Assembly: GCF_014647255.1 (NCBI RefSeq)
Contig: NZ_BMOV01000002.1
Coordinates: 186,001-250,000, forward strand
Direction of reading: 5' to 3'
Source: Iodidimonas muriae
Lineage (GTDB): Bacteria > Pseudomonadota > Alphaproteobacteria > Sphingomonadales > Rhodothalassiaceae
DNA length: 64,000 nucleotides
How positions within the stretch are numbered: the first letter of the stretch is position 1; each line of letters opens with the position of its first letter. Positions 45,420 to 54,732 of this stretch are shown piece by piece. The notes under the pieces are model-generated. The model saw only the letters and a program-made list of their open reading frames with translations, was not told the DNA's origin and made no database searches. Position numbers and translations under genes: made by a program.

Positions 45420-46022
45420 ATGCCCCGCGCCTTCACCGAACATCGCATCATCGTGGCCAGCCACAATCCCGGAAAGGTACGGGAAATCCGCAATTTGCTC
45501 AGCCCCTTGGGCATCAAGGTGCAAGCAGCAGATGAACTGGGGCTCATAGAACCTGAAGAAACGGGGAAAACCTTCCTTGAAAATGCCGCCTTGAAGGCGC
45601 GTGCGGCGGCAACCGCTTCCGGGATTGCGGCTTTGGCCGATGATTCCGGGCTTTGTGTTGATGCGCTTCAAGGGGCGCCGGGGATCTATTCCGCCCGCTG
45701 GGCCGGGCCGGACAAGGATTTCGCCTTGGCCATGGCAGAAATAGAGCGCAAACTTGACGGCGCACCAAGCGCCGCCCATTTCACCTGTGCGCTCAGCCTT
45801 GCATGGCCGGACGGGCATGTGGAAAACGTGGAAGGGATCATTGAAGGCCGGTTGCGTTTTCCGCCCAAGGGCACGCGCGGTTTCGGCTATGATCCCATCT
45901 TTGTCCCCCATGGCTATGATATCAGCTTTGGCGAGATGAACCCGGAGAACAAACTTGCCATCAACCACCGCGCCATCGCCTTTAAAAAAATGCTCAAAGC
46001 CTGCTTTGACCACGCAAACTAA
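45420..46022 (+). CDS. rdgB: XTP/dITP (non-canonical purine NTP) pyrophosphatase
   Basis: RdgB removes ITP and XTP from nucleotide pools. IIVASHNPGKVREIRNLLS at the N-terminus, the catalytic ALADDSGLCVDALQGAPGIY segment and the C-terminal GTRGFGYDPIFVP are family signatures. Length 200 is typical. It starts 14 bases after rph and its 3' end overlaps the long reading frame of hemW. Confidence 0.96.
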   Translation: MPRAFTEHRIIVASHNPGKVREIRNLLSPLGIKVQAADELGLIEPEETGKTFLENAALKARAAATASGIAALADDSGLCVDALQGAPGIYSARWAGPDKDFALAMAEIERKLDGAPSAAHFTCALSLAWPDGHVENVEGIIEGRLRFPPKGTRGFGYDPIFVPHGYDISFGEMNPENKLAINHRAIAFKKMLKACFDHAN

Positions 46023-47184
46023 GGCAACCAACGCCCCCCCTCTTGCGCTTTATGTGCATTGGCCCTTTTGCGAGCGCAAATGCCCCTATTGTGATTTCAA
46101 CAGCCATGTGCGCGAGCAGGTGGATCATGATCGCTGGAGGCGGGCGCTTTTGGCGGATATGCGCCATTTCGCCCGACAAACGCCGAACCACATCCTGCAC
46201 AGCATTTTCTTCGGGGGCGGCACACCATCCTTGATGCATCCCCGAACCGTTGCGGCGCTTATCGAGGAAGCCGCAAAGCTCTGGCCAACCGTAAATGGTC
46301 TGGAAATCACGCTAGAAGCCAATCCGTCCAGCGTAGAAGCGGCACGGCTTGCCGCCTATCGCTCCGCCGGTGTGAACCGCGTGTCTTTGGGGGTGCAGGC
46401 CCTTGATGATGCGTCTTTGCGGTTTTTGGGGCGGTTACATACTGCGGATGAAGCCTTACGCGCCCTTGAAATTGCCCGTACCACCTTTGACCGGCTGTCT
46501 TTCGACCTGATTTATGCCCGCCCTGAACAAAGCCTTGCCCAATGGCGAGAAGAATTGACCCGCGCCTTATCATTCCATGCGGGGCATCTTTCGGCCTATC
46601 AACTGACCATCGAGCAAGACACAGCCTTTTTCCGCCGCCATGCGCGAGGGGAATTTCACCTGCCCGATGAAGATCTGGCCGCCGACTTGTTCGCCCTGAC
46701 GGAAGATTTGGCAGGAGCGCAGGGCCTATTGCCCTATGAAATTTCCAACTATGCCAAGCCGGGGGCCGAATCGCGGCACAATCTGGCCTATTGGCAAGCC
46801 GGCCATTATGTGGGCATTGGCCCCGGCGCCCATGGACGGTTGCCTTTGCCCGAAGGCGCAGCCCTTGCCACCCAACAATCAAAGCGCCCGGAAACCTGGC
46901 TTGATCAGGTGGAAAACAAGGGCCATGGATCAGAAAACACCGAAACCGTTACCGCCGACCAGCGCTGCGAAGAAGCGGTGATGATGGGCCTGCGCCTGAC
47001 CAATGGCATCGACAAGGCGCTGTTCGCCGCCCGTTTGGGCCGCCCCTTGGAGCAAGCCATAAATCCACAAGCCATGGCCGATCTGATCGACCTTGGCATG
47101 CTTTGCGACAGCCCGACACATTTGGCAACGACCCCCGACGGGCGCTTGTTACTCAACAGCCTTACGAGTCGTCTTTTAAGTTGA
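46006..47184 (+). CDS. hemW: HemW-type radical SAM heme chaperone
   Basis: HemW is the radical SAM protein related to HemN, thought to be a heme chaperone. The cluster motif gives Cys22, Cys26 and Cys29 (PFCERKCPYCDFNSH), followed by SIFFGGGTPSLM and RVSLGVQALDDASLRFLGR. No ATG is available near the expected start. TTG 46006 gives 392 residues with little extra N-terminus. A TTG at 45955 has a better GGAG but would overlap rdgB by 68 bases. The 3' end overlaps the convergent LpoA-like gene by 23 bases. Confidence 0.92.
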   Translation: MTTQTKATNAPPLALYVHWPFCERKCPYCDFNSHVREQVDHDRWRRALLADMRHFARQTPNHILHSIFFGGGTPSLMHPRTVAALIEEAAKLWPTVNGLEITLEANPSSVEAARLAAYRSAGVNRVSLGVQALDDASLRFLGRLHTADEALRALEIARTTFDRLSFDLIYARPEQSLAQWREELTRALSFHAGHLSAYQLTIEQDTAFFRRHARGEFHLPDEDLAADLFALTEDLAGAQGLLPYEISNYAKPGAESRHNLAYWQAGHYVGIGPGAHGRLPLPEGAALATQQSKRPETWLDQVENKGHGSENTETVTADQRCEEAVMMGLRLTNGIDKALFAARLGRPLEQAINPQAMADLIDLGMLCDSPTHLATTPDGRLLLNSLTSRLLS

Positions 47185-48505
47185 AGTCCACACGGCCCAG
47201 CCTTTGGCGCTGAAAGCCTGAAGGCGCAGGATCAATGACCTGAAAGCCGGTGCGGCGAATTTCCAGCACCGCCAACCGCCTTTGCGCCACGCCGTTGCCA
47301 CCAAACCGAAACGCCCCGTCAAGGCCGGTGAACCCCGCCGGATTTTCCAGAACAACCGCAGAAAAGCGCTCTTCTTTCAAAGGATTGCGTGCCAAAGTGG
47401 CGATCAGCGCCATGCCGTCATAAGCCAAAGTGGCAATGCGCGGGCCGGATTTGCCATAAGCCGCTTCATAACGCTTCAAAAAATCACGGGGGGCTTTGGG
47501 ATCGGGGGCCGGAAACCATGCGCCGCGCAAAGGCGGTTCGCGGGTCAGCGCGGGTTCATCCCATAAGCCGGTGCCCAAAAACTGCACGCTTTGTGGATCA
47601 ATTTCATAATAAGGCAGAAGCGGCCCCAAAGAGCGCAACAAGGGATCGCCCTCCGCCAGCAACAGTGCATCAAATCCCGGTTCGCCCAATGTTTCCTGAT
47701 TTTCCAAGCGCTTTAGAATCTCGTTCGACAGATCATCGCCCAAGGCTTCCAGCGCCCGTATTTCCGCCAGATATGCGGCACGGCGGCTATCATAGCGGGC
47801 CAATTGCTTCACTGGTTCTGCCATCAGATCGGGATCAGGATCATAACGAACCAAAGACACCAAATCACCGCCCATATCCAACACGGCAGGCCCAAAGCTT
47901 TCCAACACCCGGTCACCATAAGCCGAATGCGGCACCAACCCTGCCATGCGCTGATGGCCTTGGCTTCGCGCATAAGCAATGATGCGTCTTACATCCTGAT
48001 CGGGCATGAACCCCATCAGATACACACCATCGCCCGCCACTTGGCTGTCATTGGAAAAGCCGATCAAAGGAATGTCTTGCGTGCGTAAAACACTGGCCGC
48101 CGCATCCACCGACTGCGCCAAAAGCGGCCCCAAAACAATGCTAACGCCGGCATCCAGCGCCTGTTGCGCGGCCCGTTGTGCGCCTTGTGCCGTTCCCAAT
48201 GTATCGAAGGGCAACAATTCCAGCCGGGGATCATAGGCATCAAAAAGCGCCAAAGCCGCCGCATCGCGCATGGCCGTCCCCACATCGGCAGCCGGGCCGG
48301 AAAATGGCAAAAGCAAGCCAATGCGGATCGGCTCGAACGCGGGCGCATCGATCGGGGTTTGCCCTTGCTTTACATCCGGCCCATCATAGAGCGCTTTCGG
48401 CGCATCCGTTGGCGGCACAGAAGACGGCGGGCTTTGCGGGCCGCTGGCACAGGCAGACAGTAAAAGACTGGCACAAAAGGCGGCGGTTCCAATCAGATAG
48501 CGCAT
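47162..48505 (-). CDS. LpoA-like penicillin-binding protein activator lipoprotein
   Basis: A 447-residue predicted outer-membrane lipoprotein. Signal peptide MRYLIGTAAFCASLLLSACA ends at a lipobox with Cys19, then a Pro-rich linker, then a periplasmic-binding-protein type 1 fold (IRIGLLLPFSGPAADVGTAM to SIVLGPLLAQSVDAAASV and beyond). This domain is that of LpoA, which activates PBP1A, but alphaproteobacterial members are annotated broadly. Start chosen at ATG 48505. It is divergent from rsmI, as lpoA is from rsmI in many bacteria, which supports the call. Confidence 0.83.
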   Translation of the reverse strand: MRYLIGTAAFCASLLLSACASGPQSPPSSVPPTDAPKALYDGPDVKQGQTPIDAPAFEPIRIGLLLPFSGPAADVGTAMRDAAALALFDAYDPRLELLPFDTLGTAQGAQRAAQQALDAGVSIVLGPLLAQSVDAAASVLRTQDIPLIGFSNDSQVAGDGVYLMGFMPDQDVRRIIAYARSQGHQRMAGLVPHSAYGDRVLESFGPAVLDMGGDLVSLVRYDPDPDLMAEPVKQLARYDSRRAAYLAEIRALEALGDDLSNEILKRLENQETLGEPGFDALLLAEGDPLLRSLGPLLPYYEIDPQSVQFLGTGLWDEPALTREPPLRGAWFPAPDPKAPRDFLKRYEAAYGKSGPRIATLAYDGMALIATLARNPLKEERFSAVVLENPAGFTGLDGAFRFGGNGVAQRRLAVLEIRRTGFQVIDPAPSGFQRQRLGRVDFNLKDDS

Positions 48506-48604
48506 CCGGTTCTTTTCCAAAAATCCAAAAAAATCACCCTTGCAGGCTTTATCAGGCATAAGCTAGCTCTGATACAAAATAGGCGCAAACAACAAGGCAA
48601 AAGC

Positions 48605-49489
48605 GTGGCACGTTTCATCGAAGACAGCACAGATGCACCAGCGTCCCCCGGCCTTTATATCGTGGCCACACCCATCGGCAATCTGGGGGATATCAGCCAC
48701 CGCGCCCTTGAAATTTTATCCAGCGTGGATCTGATCGCTTGCGAAGATACGCGGGTCAGTTTGAAGCTTCTCACCCATTATGGCATCAAAAAGCCGTTGC
48801 TATCCTATCACGATCATAATGCCCGGTCTGCAGGTCCGAAAATTTTAAGCGCATTGGCGAAAGGACAAGCGGTCGCGCTGATATCGGATGCGGGAACACC
48901 GCTGATTTCCGACCCCGGCTATCGTTTGGTGGCCGATGCCCGCGCCGAAGGCCATCGGGTGATCCCCATTCCCGGAGCCTGTGCCTTTGTGGCGGCCGTA
49001 TCGGCCAGCGGCCTGCCCACAGACAAAGTGATGTTTTTGGGATTTTCCCCAGCCAAAAGCGTGGCGCGCAAACAGTTTGTCACGCCCTATCAACGGCTGG
49101 AGGCCACTTTGGTTTTATATGAAAGCCCCAATCGGCTGGTGGCGGCGCTCACCGATTTCGCAGATATTTTAGGCGACCGGCAAGCGGCCATCTGCCGTGA
49201 ACTGACCAAACGCTATGAAGATATTCGCCGGGGCCGTCTTTTGGAATTGGCACAGGATTATGCAGGCCAGGAAGGCCGCATCAAAGGCGAGATTGCCATC
49301 ATTATCGCACCCGCCGAAACAACAAAGATCGAAACGGGCGATCTGGACCCCTTATTGCGAAAGGCTTTAAAAGACCTGTCGGTACGGGAAGCCGCAGCAG
49401 CGGTTTCATGGATGACCGGAGAAAAGCGCCGCACGGTTTATCAAAAAGCACTGGCGATCAAAGCGGAAATGGAGGACGGAACATCATAA
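48605..49489 (+). CDS. rsmI: 16S rRNA (cytidine1402-2'-O)-methyltransferase RsmI
   Basis: RsmI methylates the ribose of C1402 in 16S rRNA. The tetrapyrrole-methylase fold is clear: LYIVATPIGNLGDISHRALE, LIACEDTRVSLKLLTHYGI, ALISDAGTPLISDPGYRLV and GACAFVAAVSASGLPTDKV. Length 294 is typical. It uses GTG 48605 with AAGG 7 bases upstream. It overlaps the long frame of yraN downstream. Confidence 0.96.
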   Translation: MARFIEDSTDAPASPGLYIVATPIGNLGDISHRALEILSSVDLIACEDTRVSLKLLTHYGIKKPLLSYHDHNARSAGPKILSALAKGQAVALISDAGTPLISDPGYRLVADARAEGHRVIPIPGACAFVAAVSASGLPTDKVMFLGFSPAKSVARKQFVTPYQRLEATLVLYESPNRLVAALTDFADILGDRQAAICRELTKRYEDIRRGRLLELAQDYAGQEGRIKGEIAIIIAPAETTKIETGDLDPLLRKALKDLSVREAAAAVSWMTGEKRRTVYQKALAIKAEMEDGTS

Positions 49490-49881
49490 CCGGCAAACGC
49501 TCTTCAAGGCTTTCGCGCAAACAGTCGGAAAAGCGCGGGCGCGCCGCCGAATCCTGGGCGGCACTTTATTTACAAATAAAAGGCTACCGCATCCTTGCCC
49601 GGCGCTATCGCACTCCTGTGGGGGAGCTTGATCTGGTTGCAAGGCGCGGCGATAGCCTTGTTTTTATCGAAGTAAAAGCACGGCAGGATCTGGCCTTGGG
49701 CATGGGGGCCATTTCGCATAACCAGCGCCAGCGCCTTCATAGGGCCGCTTTGGCCTTTATTACGCGGCATCCACAATTTCACGCCTTTGCCCTGCGCTTT
49801 GATGCCATCATCATTCGGCCTTTTTCTCTGCCACACCATATTGTTGATGCGTGGCACAGCGCTTCTGTCGGGGATCTCTAA
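49408..49881 (+). CDS. yraN: YraN/UPF0102 family protein (start unresolved)
   Basis: A small endonuclease-fold protein (restriction-endonuclease-like core) of unknown role, normally about 120 residues. The core GYRILARRYRTPVGELDLVA and FIEVKARQ is clear. The only canonical start upstream of the core is ATG 49408, which overlaps rsmI by 82 bases. A consensus GGAGG lies at the rsmI end, followed after 7-10 bases by in-frame ATC 49483 and ATA 49486, giving a protein of about 132 residues of family length, so a rare start codon is possible. It follows rsmI as in many proteobacteria. Confidence 0.85.
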   Translation: MDDRRKAPHGLSKSTGDQSGNGGRNIITGKRSSRLSRKQSEKRGRAAESWAALYLQIKGYRILARRYRTPVGELDLVARRGDSLVFIEVKARQDLALGMGAISHNQRQRLHRAALAFITRHPQFHAFALRFDAIIIRPFSLPHHIVDAWHSASVGDL

Positions 49882-49887
49882 GCGCTG

Positions 49888-49913
49888 AAGGGAAAAGCAC
49901 CGCCGTTTCCCTT
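49888..49913 (+). terminator. Hairpin after the rsmI-yraN unit
   Basis: AAGGGAAA and TTTCCCTT are perfect 8-base arms around a 10-base loop, 7 bases after the yraN stop. There is no long T-run, so termination strength is doubtful. Confidence 0.3.
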
Positions 49914-49940
49914 TCCCAAGGCTGAAAGCACGCTTATATA
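49912..49940 (+). promoter_or_regulatory. Candidate gshB promoter
   Basis: TTTCCC (49912-49917) and TATATA (49935-49940) are 17 bases apart; the -35 is weak. The start near 49947 leaves a leader of about 28 bases before ATG 49975. Confidence 0.35.
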
Positions 49941-49974
49941 GATGTGTTTGCAACATTTTCCGGAGCATCATCCC

Positions 49975-50913
49975 ATGGGGTTAAACGTCGCCATTCAAAT
50001 GGACCCGATCGAAACGGTCGACATCAATGGAGACAGCAGTTTTGCGCTGGGGCTTGAGGCTCAAAGGCGCGGCCATGCGCTTTATCATTATCTGCCCGAT
50101 GATCTCAGCTGGCGGCAAAAGCGCGTTACCGCCAAAGGACGCGCCATCCATTTGCGGCGCGAACCGGGCAATCATGTGAGCAAGGGAGCCGATGAAACCC
50201 TTGATCTGGCTGCCCTCGACGTGATTTTGATGCGGCAGGATCCTCCTTTTGATCTGGGCTATATCACCGCCACCCATATTCTGGAGCATATCCATCCTGA
50301 AACGCTGGTGGTGAATGATCCGGCGTCTGTGCGCGATGCCCCTGAAAAGCTGTTTGTCACCCATTTCGACGATCTGATGCCCCCCACCTTGATCACCCGC
50401 AGCAAAGACGAGGTGGTGGCCTTCCGCGAGGAATATAAAGACATCATCGTCAAGCCGCTTTACGGCAATGGCGGCGCTGGCGTGTTCCGGCTGCAGCCCG
50501 GCGATCAAAATCTGGCTTCATTGCTGGAATTGTTCGCCGATATCTACCGCGAACCCGTAATGGTGCAGCGCTATATTCCGCAAGTACGCCAAGGCGACAA
50601 GCGTATCATCTTGGTAGACGGAGAAGTGGCCGGGGCCATCAACCGCGTCCCCGCCGAAGGGGAAGCGCGATCCAATATGCATGTGGGCGGTCGGGCGGAA
50701 ATTTCGACCCTGACCAAGCGCGATCAGGAAATCTGCGACCGTTTGGGGCCAGAACTGAAAAAACGCAGCCTGATCTTTGTCGGCATCGATGTGATCGGTG
50801 ATTATCTCACCGAAATCAATGTGACATCCCCCACGGGTATTCAGGAAATCGACCGCTTCGACGGAGCCAATCTGGCAGGCCTCGTCTGGGATGCCATTGA
50901 AGGGCGGCTATAA
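49975..50913 (+). CDS. gshB: Glutathione synthetase GshB
   Basis: GshB joins gamma-glutamylcysteine and glycine with ATP. The N-terminal [40 protein letters not shown] and the ATP-grasp motifs [14 protein letters not shown] and [20 protein letters not shown] are diagnostic. ATG 49975 (312 residues) has GGAG 6 bases upstream. It may supply glutathione relevant to the MAPEG proteins in this window, though that link is inference. It converges with hisE, 6 bases apart. Confidence 0.97.
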   Translation: MGLNVAIQMDPIETVDINGDSSFALGLEAQRRGHALYHYLPDDLSWRQKRVTAKGRAIHLRREPGNHVSKGADETLDLAALDVILMRQDPPFDLGYITATHILEHIHPETLVVNDPASVRDAPEKLFVTHFDDLMPPTLITRSKDEVVAFREEYKDIIVKPLYGNGGAGVFRLQPGDQNLASLLELFADIYREPVMVQRYIPQVRQGDKRIILVDGEVAGAINRVPAEGEARSNMHVGGRAEISTLTKRDQEICDRLGPELKKRSLIFVGIDVIGDYLTEINVTSPTGIQEIDRFDGANLAGLVWDAIEGRL

Positions 50914-50919
50914 AACGCC

Positions 50920-51258
50920 TCAAGAAGAGCGACGGGCCTTTTCCTCAAGGCCCGAAAGCCCTTCCCGGCGGGCAAGCTCGGCCAGAATATCCGAAGGGTG
51001 AAGCCCCGCATCGGCCCATAAAACCAGCAGGTGAAACAGCAGATCGGCGGATTCCTCAATCATATCCTGACGATCATCCAACACCGCAGCCAGCGCTGTT
51101 TCCACCGCTTCTTCCCCCAGCTTTTGGGCGATTTTCGTGCGGCCCTTGGCGTAAAGATGCGCCACATAGCTTTCATCGGCAGCCGCCGTTTTTCGGCTTT
51201 CGATGGTTTTGAAAAGCTGGTCCAAAGGCGTCCAATCGGTCTGTTTTGTTCCGGGCAT
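50920..51258 (-). CDS. hisE: Phosphoribosyl-ATP pyrophosphatase HisE
   Basis: HisE performs the second step of histidine synthesis. The 112-residue protein has the MazG-like fold with AQKLGEEAVETALAAVLDD (metal-binding Glu residues) and EESADLLFHLLVLWADAGL. ATG 51258 abuts the hisF stop (adjacent bases), so hisE is the last gene of the his operon. HisI (cyclohydrolase) and HisG and HisD are not in this window. Confidence 0.95.
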   Translation of the reverse strand: MPGTKQTDWTPLDQLFKTIESRKTAAADESYVAHLYAKGRTKIAQKLGEEAVETALAAVLDDRQDMIEESADLLFHLLVLWADAGLHPSDILAELARREGLSGLEEKARRSS

Positions 51259-52020
51259 TTATTCCTCCCGCACTGCAATGCCAGCCCGCGCCATATGCGC
51301 CTTGGCTTCAGCCACGCTATGCGTACCAAAATGAAAGATCGAGGCCGCCAGCACCGCCGACGCATGGCCCTTTATAACCCCGTCCACCAGATGATCGAGA
51401 CCGCCCACGCCGCCTGAAGCGATAATCGGAACAGGAACCGCATCGGCAATACTGCGGGTAAGCGACAGATCGAAACCGGCGCGGGTGCCATCGCGGTCCA
51501 TAGACGTGACCAGCAATTCCCCGGCCCCCAAACTTGCCGCCTGTTTGGCGAACTGGATGGCATCAATGCCGGTGGGCGTGCGCCCGCCATGGATGAAAAT
51601 TTCCCAACGATCCGGCCCCACGGCCTTGGCATCCACCGCCACAGTGATACATTGGGAGCCAAATTTTTCCGCCAATTCGGCAATCAATTCCGGATTGGTG
51701 ACCGCCGCCGTGTTGATGGCGATTTTATCCGCACCGGCCAAAAGCAGTTTCCGCACATCCGCAGCCGAGCGCACCCCGCCGCCCACCGTCAACGGCATGA
51801 AACACATTTCGGCGGTGCGAGCCACCACATCAAACAGCGTATCACGCTTTTCATGGCTGGCGGTGATATCGAGAAAACACAGTTCATCCGCGCCCGACGC
51901 ATCATAAAACCGCGCCTGTTCAACCGGGTCGCCCGCATCCACAAGATCGACGAAATTGACGCCCTTGACGACCCGTCCGTCTTTCACATCTAAACAGGGA
52001 ATGATGCGTGTTTTCAACAT
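51259..52020 (-). CDS. hisF: Imidazole glycerol phosphate synthase subunit HisF
   Basis: HisF is the cyclase half of the glutamine-dependent synthase. The TIM-barrel signatures [20 protein letters not shown] with the catalytic Asp, [15 protein letters not shown] and [15 protein letters not shown] are clear. Length 253 is typical. It overlaps hisA by 7 bases and precedes hisE. Confidence 0.97.
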   Translation of the reverse strand: MLKTRIIPCLDVKDGRVVKGVNFVDLVDAGDPVEQARFYDASGADELCFLDITASHEKRDTLFDVVARTAEMCFMPLTVGGGVRSAADVRKLLLAGADKIAINTAAVTNPELIAELAEKFGSQCITVAVDAKAVGPDRWEIFIHGGRTPTGIDAIQFAKQAASLGAGELLVTSMDRDGTRAGFDLSLTRSIADAVPVPIIASGGVGGLDHLVDGVIKGHASAVLAASIFHFGTHSVAEAKAHMARAGIAVREE

Positions 52021-52763
52021 GGTACAGATAAAACCTCAAGCGCCGCTCGCAAATCGATGGCCCCATCATAAAGGGCGCGGCCAATAACCATACCATCAAT
52101 GCGCCCCGTGGTTTTGTGGGCCATCAGGCGCAGGCTTTCCACATCCGCCATATCACGCACGCCACCAGATGCAATCACCGGAATTGTCACCGCATCGGCC
52201 AGATCCGCCACCGCCTGCCAATTCACCCCCATCAACATGCCATCGCGGTCGATATCGGTGAAAATGATCGCCTCGACACCCGCATCTTCAAACCGTTTTG
52301 CCAGATCGGCAGCATCCATTTGCGACGTTTGCGCCCAACCTTCTGTAGCCACCTTGCCGCCCCGCGCATCGATACCAACAACGATACGGCCCGGATGCGC
52401 CTTACACGCCGCCTTCACAAGATCGGGGTTTTTTACCGCCACAGTGCCCAAAATCACCCGGCGCACCCCCAATTCCAGCCAATGATCTATATTTTCCATG
52501 CTGCGCAATCCGCCGCCAAGCTGCACCGGCACATCCACCGATGCCAAAATCGACTGCACAGCTTGCGAATTTTCAGACCGTCCGGCAAAGGCCCCATCCA
52601 GATCCACCAGATGCAACCATTGGCAACCCGCGGCCACAAAGTCTCGCGCCTGCGCCGCCGGATCGTCATTGAAAACGGTGGCTTTGGCCATCTCGCCTTT
52701 CAACAGGCGCACGGCCTTGCCATCTTTCAAATCAATCGCCGGATAGATGTTCATGGTTGCCAT
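52014..52763 (-). CDS. hisA: ProFAR isomerase HisA
   Basis: HisA isomerises the 5-aminoimidazole carboxamide intermediate of histidine synthesis. [20 protein letters not shown] carries the catalytic Asp, [12 protein letters not shown] and [19 protein letters not shown] are conserved, and [14 protein letters not shown] carries the second Asp. Length 249 is typical. It overlaps hisH by 13 bases and hisF by 7. Confidence 0.97.
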   Translation of the reverse strand: MATMNIYPAIDLKDGKAVRLLKGEMAKATVFNDDPAAQARDFVAAGCQWLHLVDLDGAFAGRSENSQAVQSILASVDVPVQLGGGLRSMENIDHWLELGVRRVILGTVAVKNPDLVKAACKAHPGRIVVGIDARGGKVATEGWAQTSQMDAADLAKRFEDAGVEAIIFTDIDRDGMLMGVNWQAVADLADAVTIPVIASGGVRDMADVESLRLMAHKTTGRIDGMVIGRALYDGAIDLRAALEVLSVPC

Positions 52764-53407
52764 TCCAAAAAATTATGCAGCAATTTGAGACCGGTTTTTT
52801 GGCTTTTTTCAGGATGAAATTGCACCCCGACAAGCGTATCGCGCCCGATGGCTGCCGTTAATGCCGCCCCATGATGTACCTGTGCCAAAAGATCACGGTC
52901 CGATGCCAAGGCCATATGATAGCTGTGCACAAAATAAGCATGATCTCCCGCCTTGATGCCGGCAAATAGCGGATGACCCTGCCCTTGGCCGGTCAGTTCC
53001 AAAGCGTTCCAGCCCATATGCGGCACTTTCAAAGCCGGGTCCCTGGGCTTGATGGGCTCCACCTGGCCTTCAAACCAGCCAAAGCCCGTATGGCGGCCAT
53101 GCTCCAGGCCAATCTCGGCCATCAATTGCATGCCCACGCAAATGCCCAAAAAGGGCCGCGCTTTGTTTATGGCCACCTCTGTGATGGCTTCAACCATGCC
53201 GTCAATGGCGGATAAGCCGGCATAACAATCACCAAAAGCCCCAACGCCGGGCAGCACCACATGATCGGCGGCCAAAACGTCTTTGGTCTGGCCCGAAACC
53301 ACAATGCGGCCCCCAAGGTCCGCTTCCGCGGCCACCCGCTCCAAAGATTTGGCCACCGAGCGCAAATTGCCGGAGCCATAATCAATCACACAAACCGTTT
53401 GAGCCAT
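52751..53407 (-). CDS. hisH: Imidazole glycerol phosphate synthase amidotransferase HisH
   Basis: HisH supplies ammonia to HisF. The class I glutamine amidotransferase motifs are CVIDYGSGNLRSVAKSLE, LPGVGAFGDCYAGL, the nucleophile loop PFLGICVGMQLMAE and the final VQFHPEKSQKTGLKLL. Start at ATG 53407 gives 218 residues. The frame stays open upstream but reads into hisB. It abuts hisB (stop at 53409) and overlaps hisA by 13 bases. Confidence 0.96.
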   Translation of the reverse strand: MAQTVCVIDYGSGNLRSVAKSLERVAAEADLGGRIVVSGQTKDVLAADHVVLPGVGAFGDCYAGLSAIDGMVEAITEVAINKARPFLGICVGMQLMAEIGLEHGRHTGFGWFEGQVEPIKPRDPALKVPHMGWNALELTGQGQGHPLFAGIKAGDHAYFVHSYHMALASDRDLLAQVHHGAALTAAIGRDTLVGVQFHPEKSQKTGLKLLHNFLEWQP

Positions 53408-53408
53408 A

Positions 53409-54002
53409 TCAACCGCCAATGGTTCCCTTGGTGGAGGCAACCTGATCGCCCCGACGGGGATCAAGCTCCACCGCCATCCGCAAGGCCATGGCCAGTCCCT
53501 TGAAGCAGGATTCGATTTTATGGTGATTGTTCAGCCCATAGAGATTTTCCACATGCAGCGTTATGCCTGCGGCAAAAGCAAAGGCGCGGGCGAATTCTTC
53601 GAACAATTCCGTATCCATTTCCCCCAAGCGGTCCTGCGTGAAGGCCAGTTTCCACACCAGAAAGGGCCGCCCGGAAATATCCACCGCCACCCGGCTCAGG
53701 GTTTCATCCATGGGCACATAAGCATGGCCATAGCGGCGGATACCGCGCCGCTCGCCCAACGCTTTCTTGAGCGCCAGACCAAGGGTAATGCCCACATCTT
53801 CCACCGTATGATGGGCGTCGATATGCAGATCACCTTCGGCCTTGATGGTGATATCCATCAGGGAATGGCGGGCAAGCTGTTCCAACATATGATCGTAAAA
53901 GCCGATACCGGTGGCAATCTCCGCCCGGCCTTCGCCATCAAGGCAAAGGGTAACGGCGATATCTGTTTCCTTGGTTTTACGCTCGACACTGGCACGGCGC
54001 AT
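53409..54002 (-). CDS. hisB: Imidazoleglycerol-phosphate dehydratase HisB
   Basis: HisB dehydrates imidazole glycerol phosphate. The metal-binding [31 protein letters not shown] and [14 protein letters not shown]-like [19 protein letters not shown] motifs are present. I chose ATG 54002 (197 residues, family length) with AAGGA 8 bases upstream; a longer frame to 54083 has no better start. It opens the his unit and is divergent from hslV. Confidence 0.96.
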   Translation of the reverse strand: MRRASVERKTKETDIAVTLCLDGEGRAEIATGIGFYDHMLEQLARHSLMDITIKAEGDLHIDAHHTVEDVGITLGLALKKALGERRGIRRYGHAYVPMDETLSRVAVDISGRPFLVWKLAFTQDRLGEMDTELFEEFARAFAFAAGITLHVENLYGLNNHHKIESCFKGLAMALRMAVELDPRRGDQVASTKGTIGG

Positions 54003-54117
54003 GGGCCAAATCCTTCCAACGGCATCTTTGGGACTGTGCTGGCTATAGCAGCCACAAAGGCCAAGGCCAAGCGGCACGACCATGCACCTGTGGAACCAAT
54101 CATTCCGGCTCCCTCGT

Positions 54118-54149
54118 CTTGCGATTAGCGGGGGGGCTGTCTATATGCC
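54118..54149 (+). promoter_or_regulatory. RpoH (sigma-32) type promoter of hslVU
   Basis: CTTG (54118-54121) is followed after 18 bases by TCTATATGCC (54140-54149). It shares with the dnaK promoter the CTTGCG start, an 18-base spacer and the CTATATGC core. The start near 54155 precedes ATG 54172 by about 17 bases. Confidence 0.65.
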
Positions 54150-54171
54150 TTTGGTCATTGAAGGGAGAGCC

Positions 54172-54732
54172 ATGACAGATCAAGAGAGCAAATTTCCCGG
54201 CTGGCACGGCACCACCATTTTATGCGTGCGCAAAGGTGGCACGGTGGTGATGGCCGGTGATGGACAAGTGTCCATGGGCCAGACCGTTGTGAAGAACAAT
54301 GCCCGCAAAGTGCGGCGCATTGGCAATGGGCAGGTGATTACTGGCTTTGCCGGAGCCACGGCCGATGCCTTTACCTTGCTGGAGCGGCTGGAAGCCAAGC
54401 TGGAACGCCATCCCGGCCAATTGATGCGCGCCTGTGTGGAATTGGCAAAAGACTGGCGTACCGACCGGTATTTGCGGCGGCTGGAAGCCCTGATGGCGGT
54501 GGCCGACAAGGATGTAAGCCTGTTGCTGACCGGCACCGGCGACGTTTTGGAGCCGCAAGATGGCCTGATCGGCATCGGTTCGGGCGGCAATTTTGCCTTA
54601 TCGGCGGCCCGCGCCTTGCAGGACCTTGATCTTGACGCCGAAGACATTGCCCGCCGCGCCATGAAAGTCGCCGCCGATATCTGTGTCTATACCAATGAAA
54701 ATGTCCTGATTGAAAAGCTAGAGATCAAATGA
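54172..54732 (+). CDS. hslV: ATP-dependent protease subunit HslV (ClpQ)
   Basis: HslV is the proteasome-like peptidase of the HslUV complex. The mature N-terminus begins near [10 protein letters not shown] with the catalytic Thr after a short propeptide ([13 protein letters not shown]), and [20 protein letters not shown] is conserved. Start at ATG 54172 (186 residues) has GGGAG 4-5 bases upstream; an upstream frame reaches through the promoter. The N-terminal propeptide of about 13 residues is longer than in E. coli but usual in alphaproteobacteria. It is coupled to hslU by a 4-base overlap. Confidence 0.96.
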   Translation: MTDQESKFPGWHGTTILCVRKGGTVVMAGDGQVSMGQTVVKNNARKVRRIGNGQVITGFAGATADAFTLLERLEAKLERHPGQLMRACVELAKDWRTDRYLRRLEALMAVADKDVSLLLTGTGDVLEPQDGLIGIGSGGNFALSAARALQDLDLDAEDIARRAMKVAADICVYTNENVLIEKLEIK

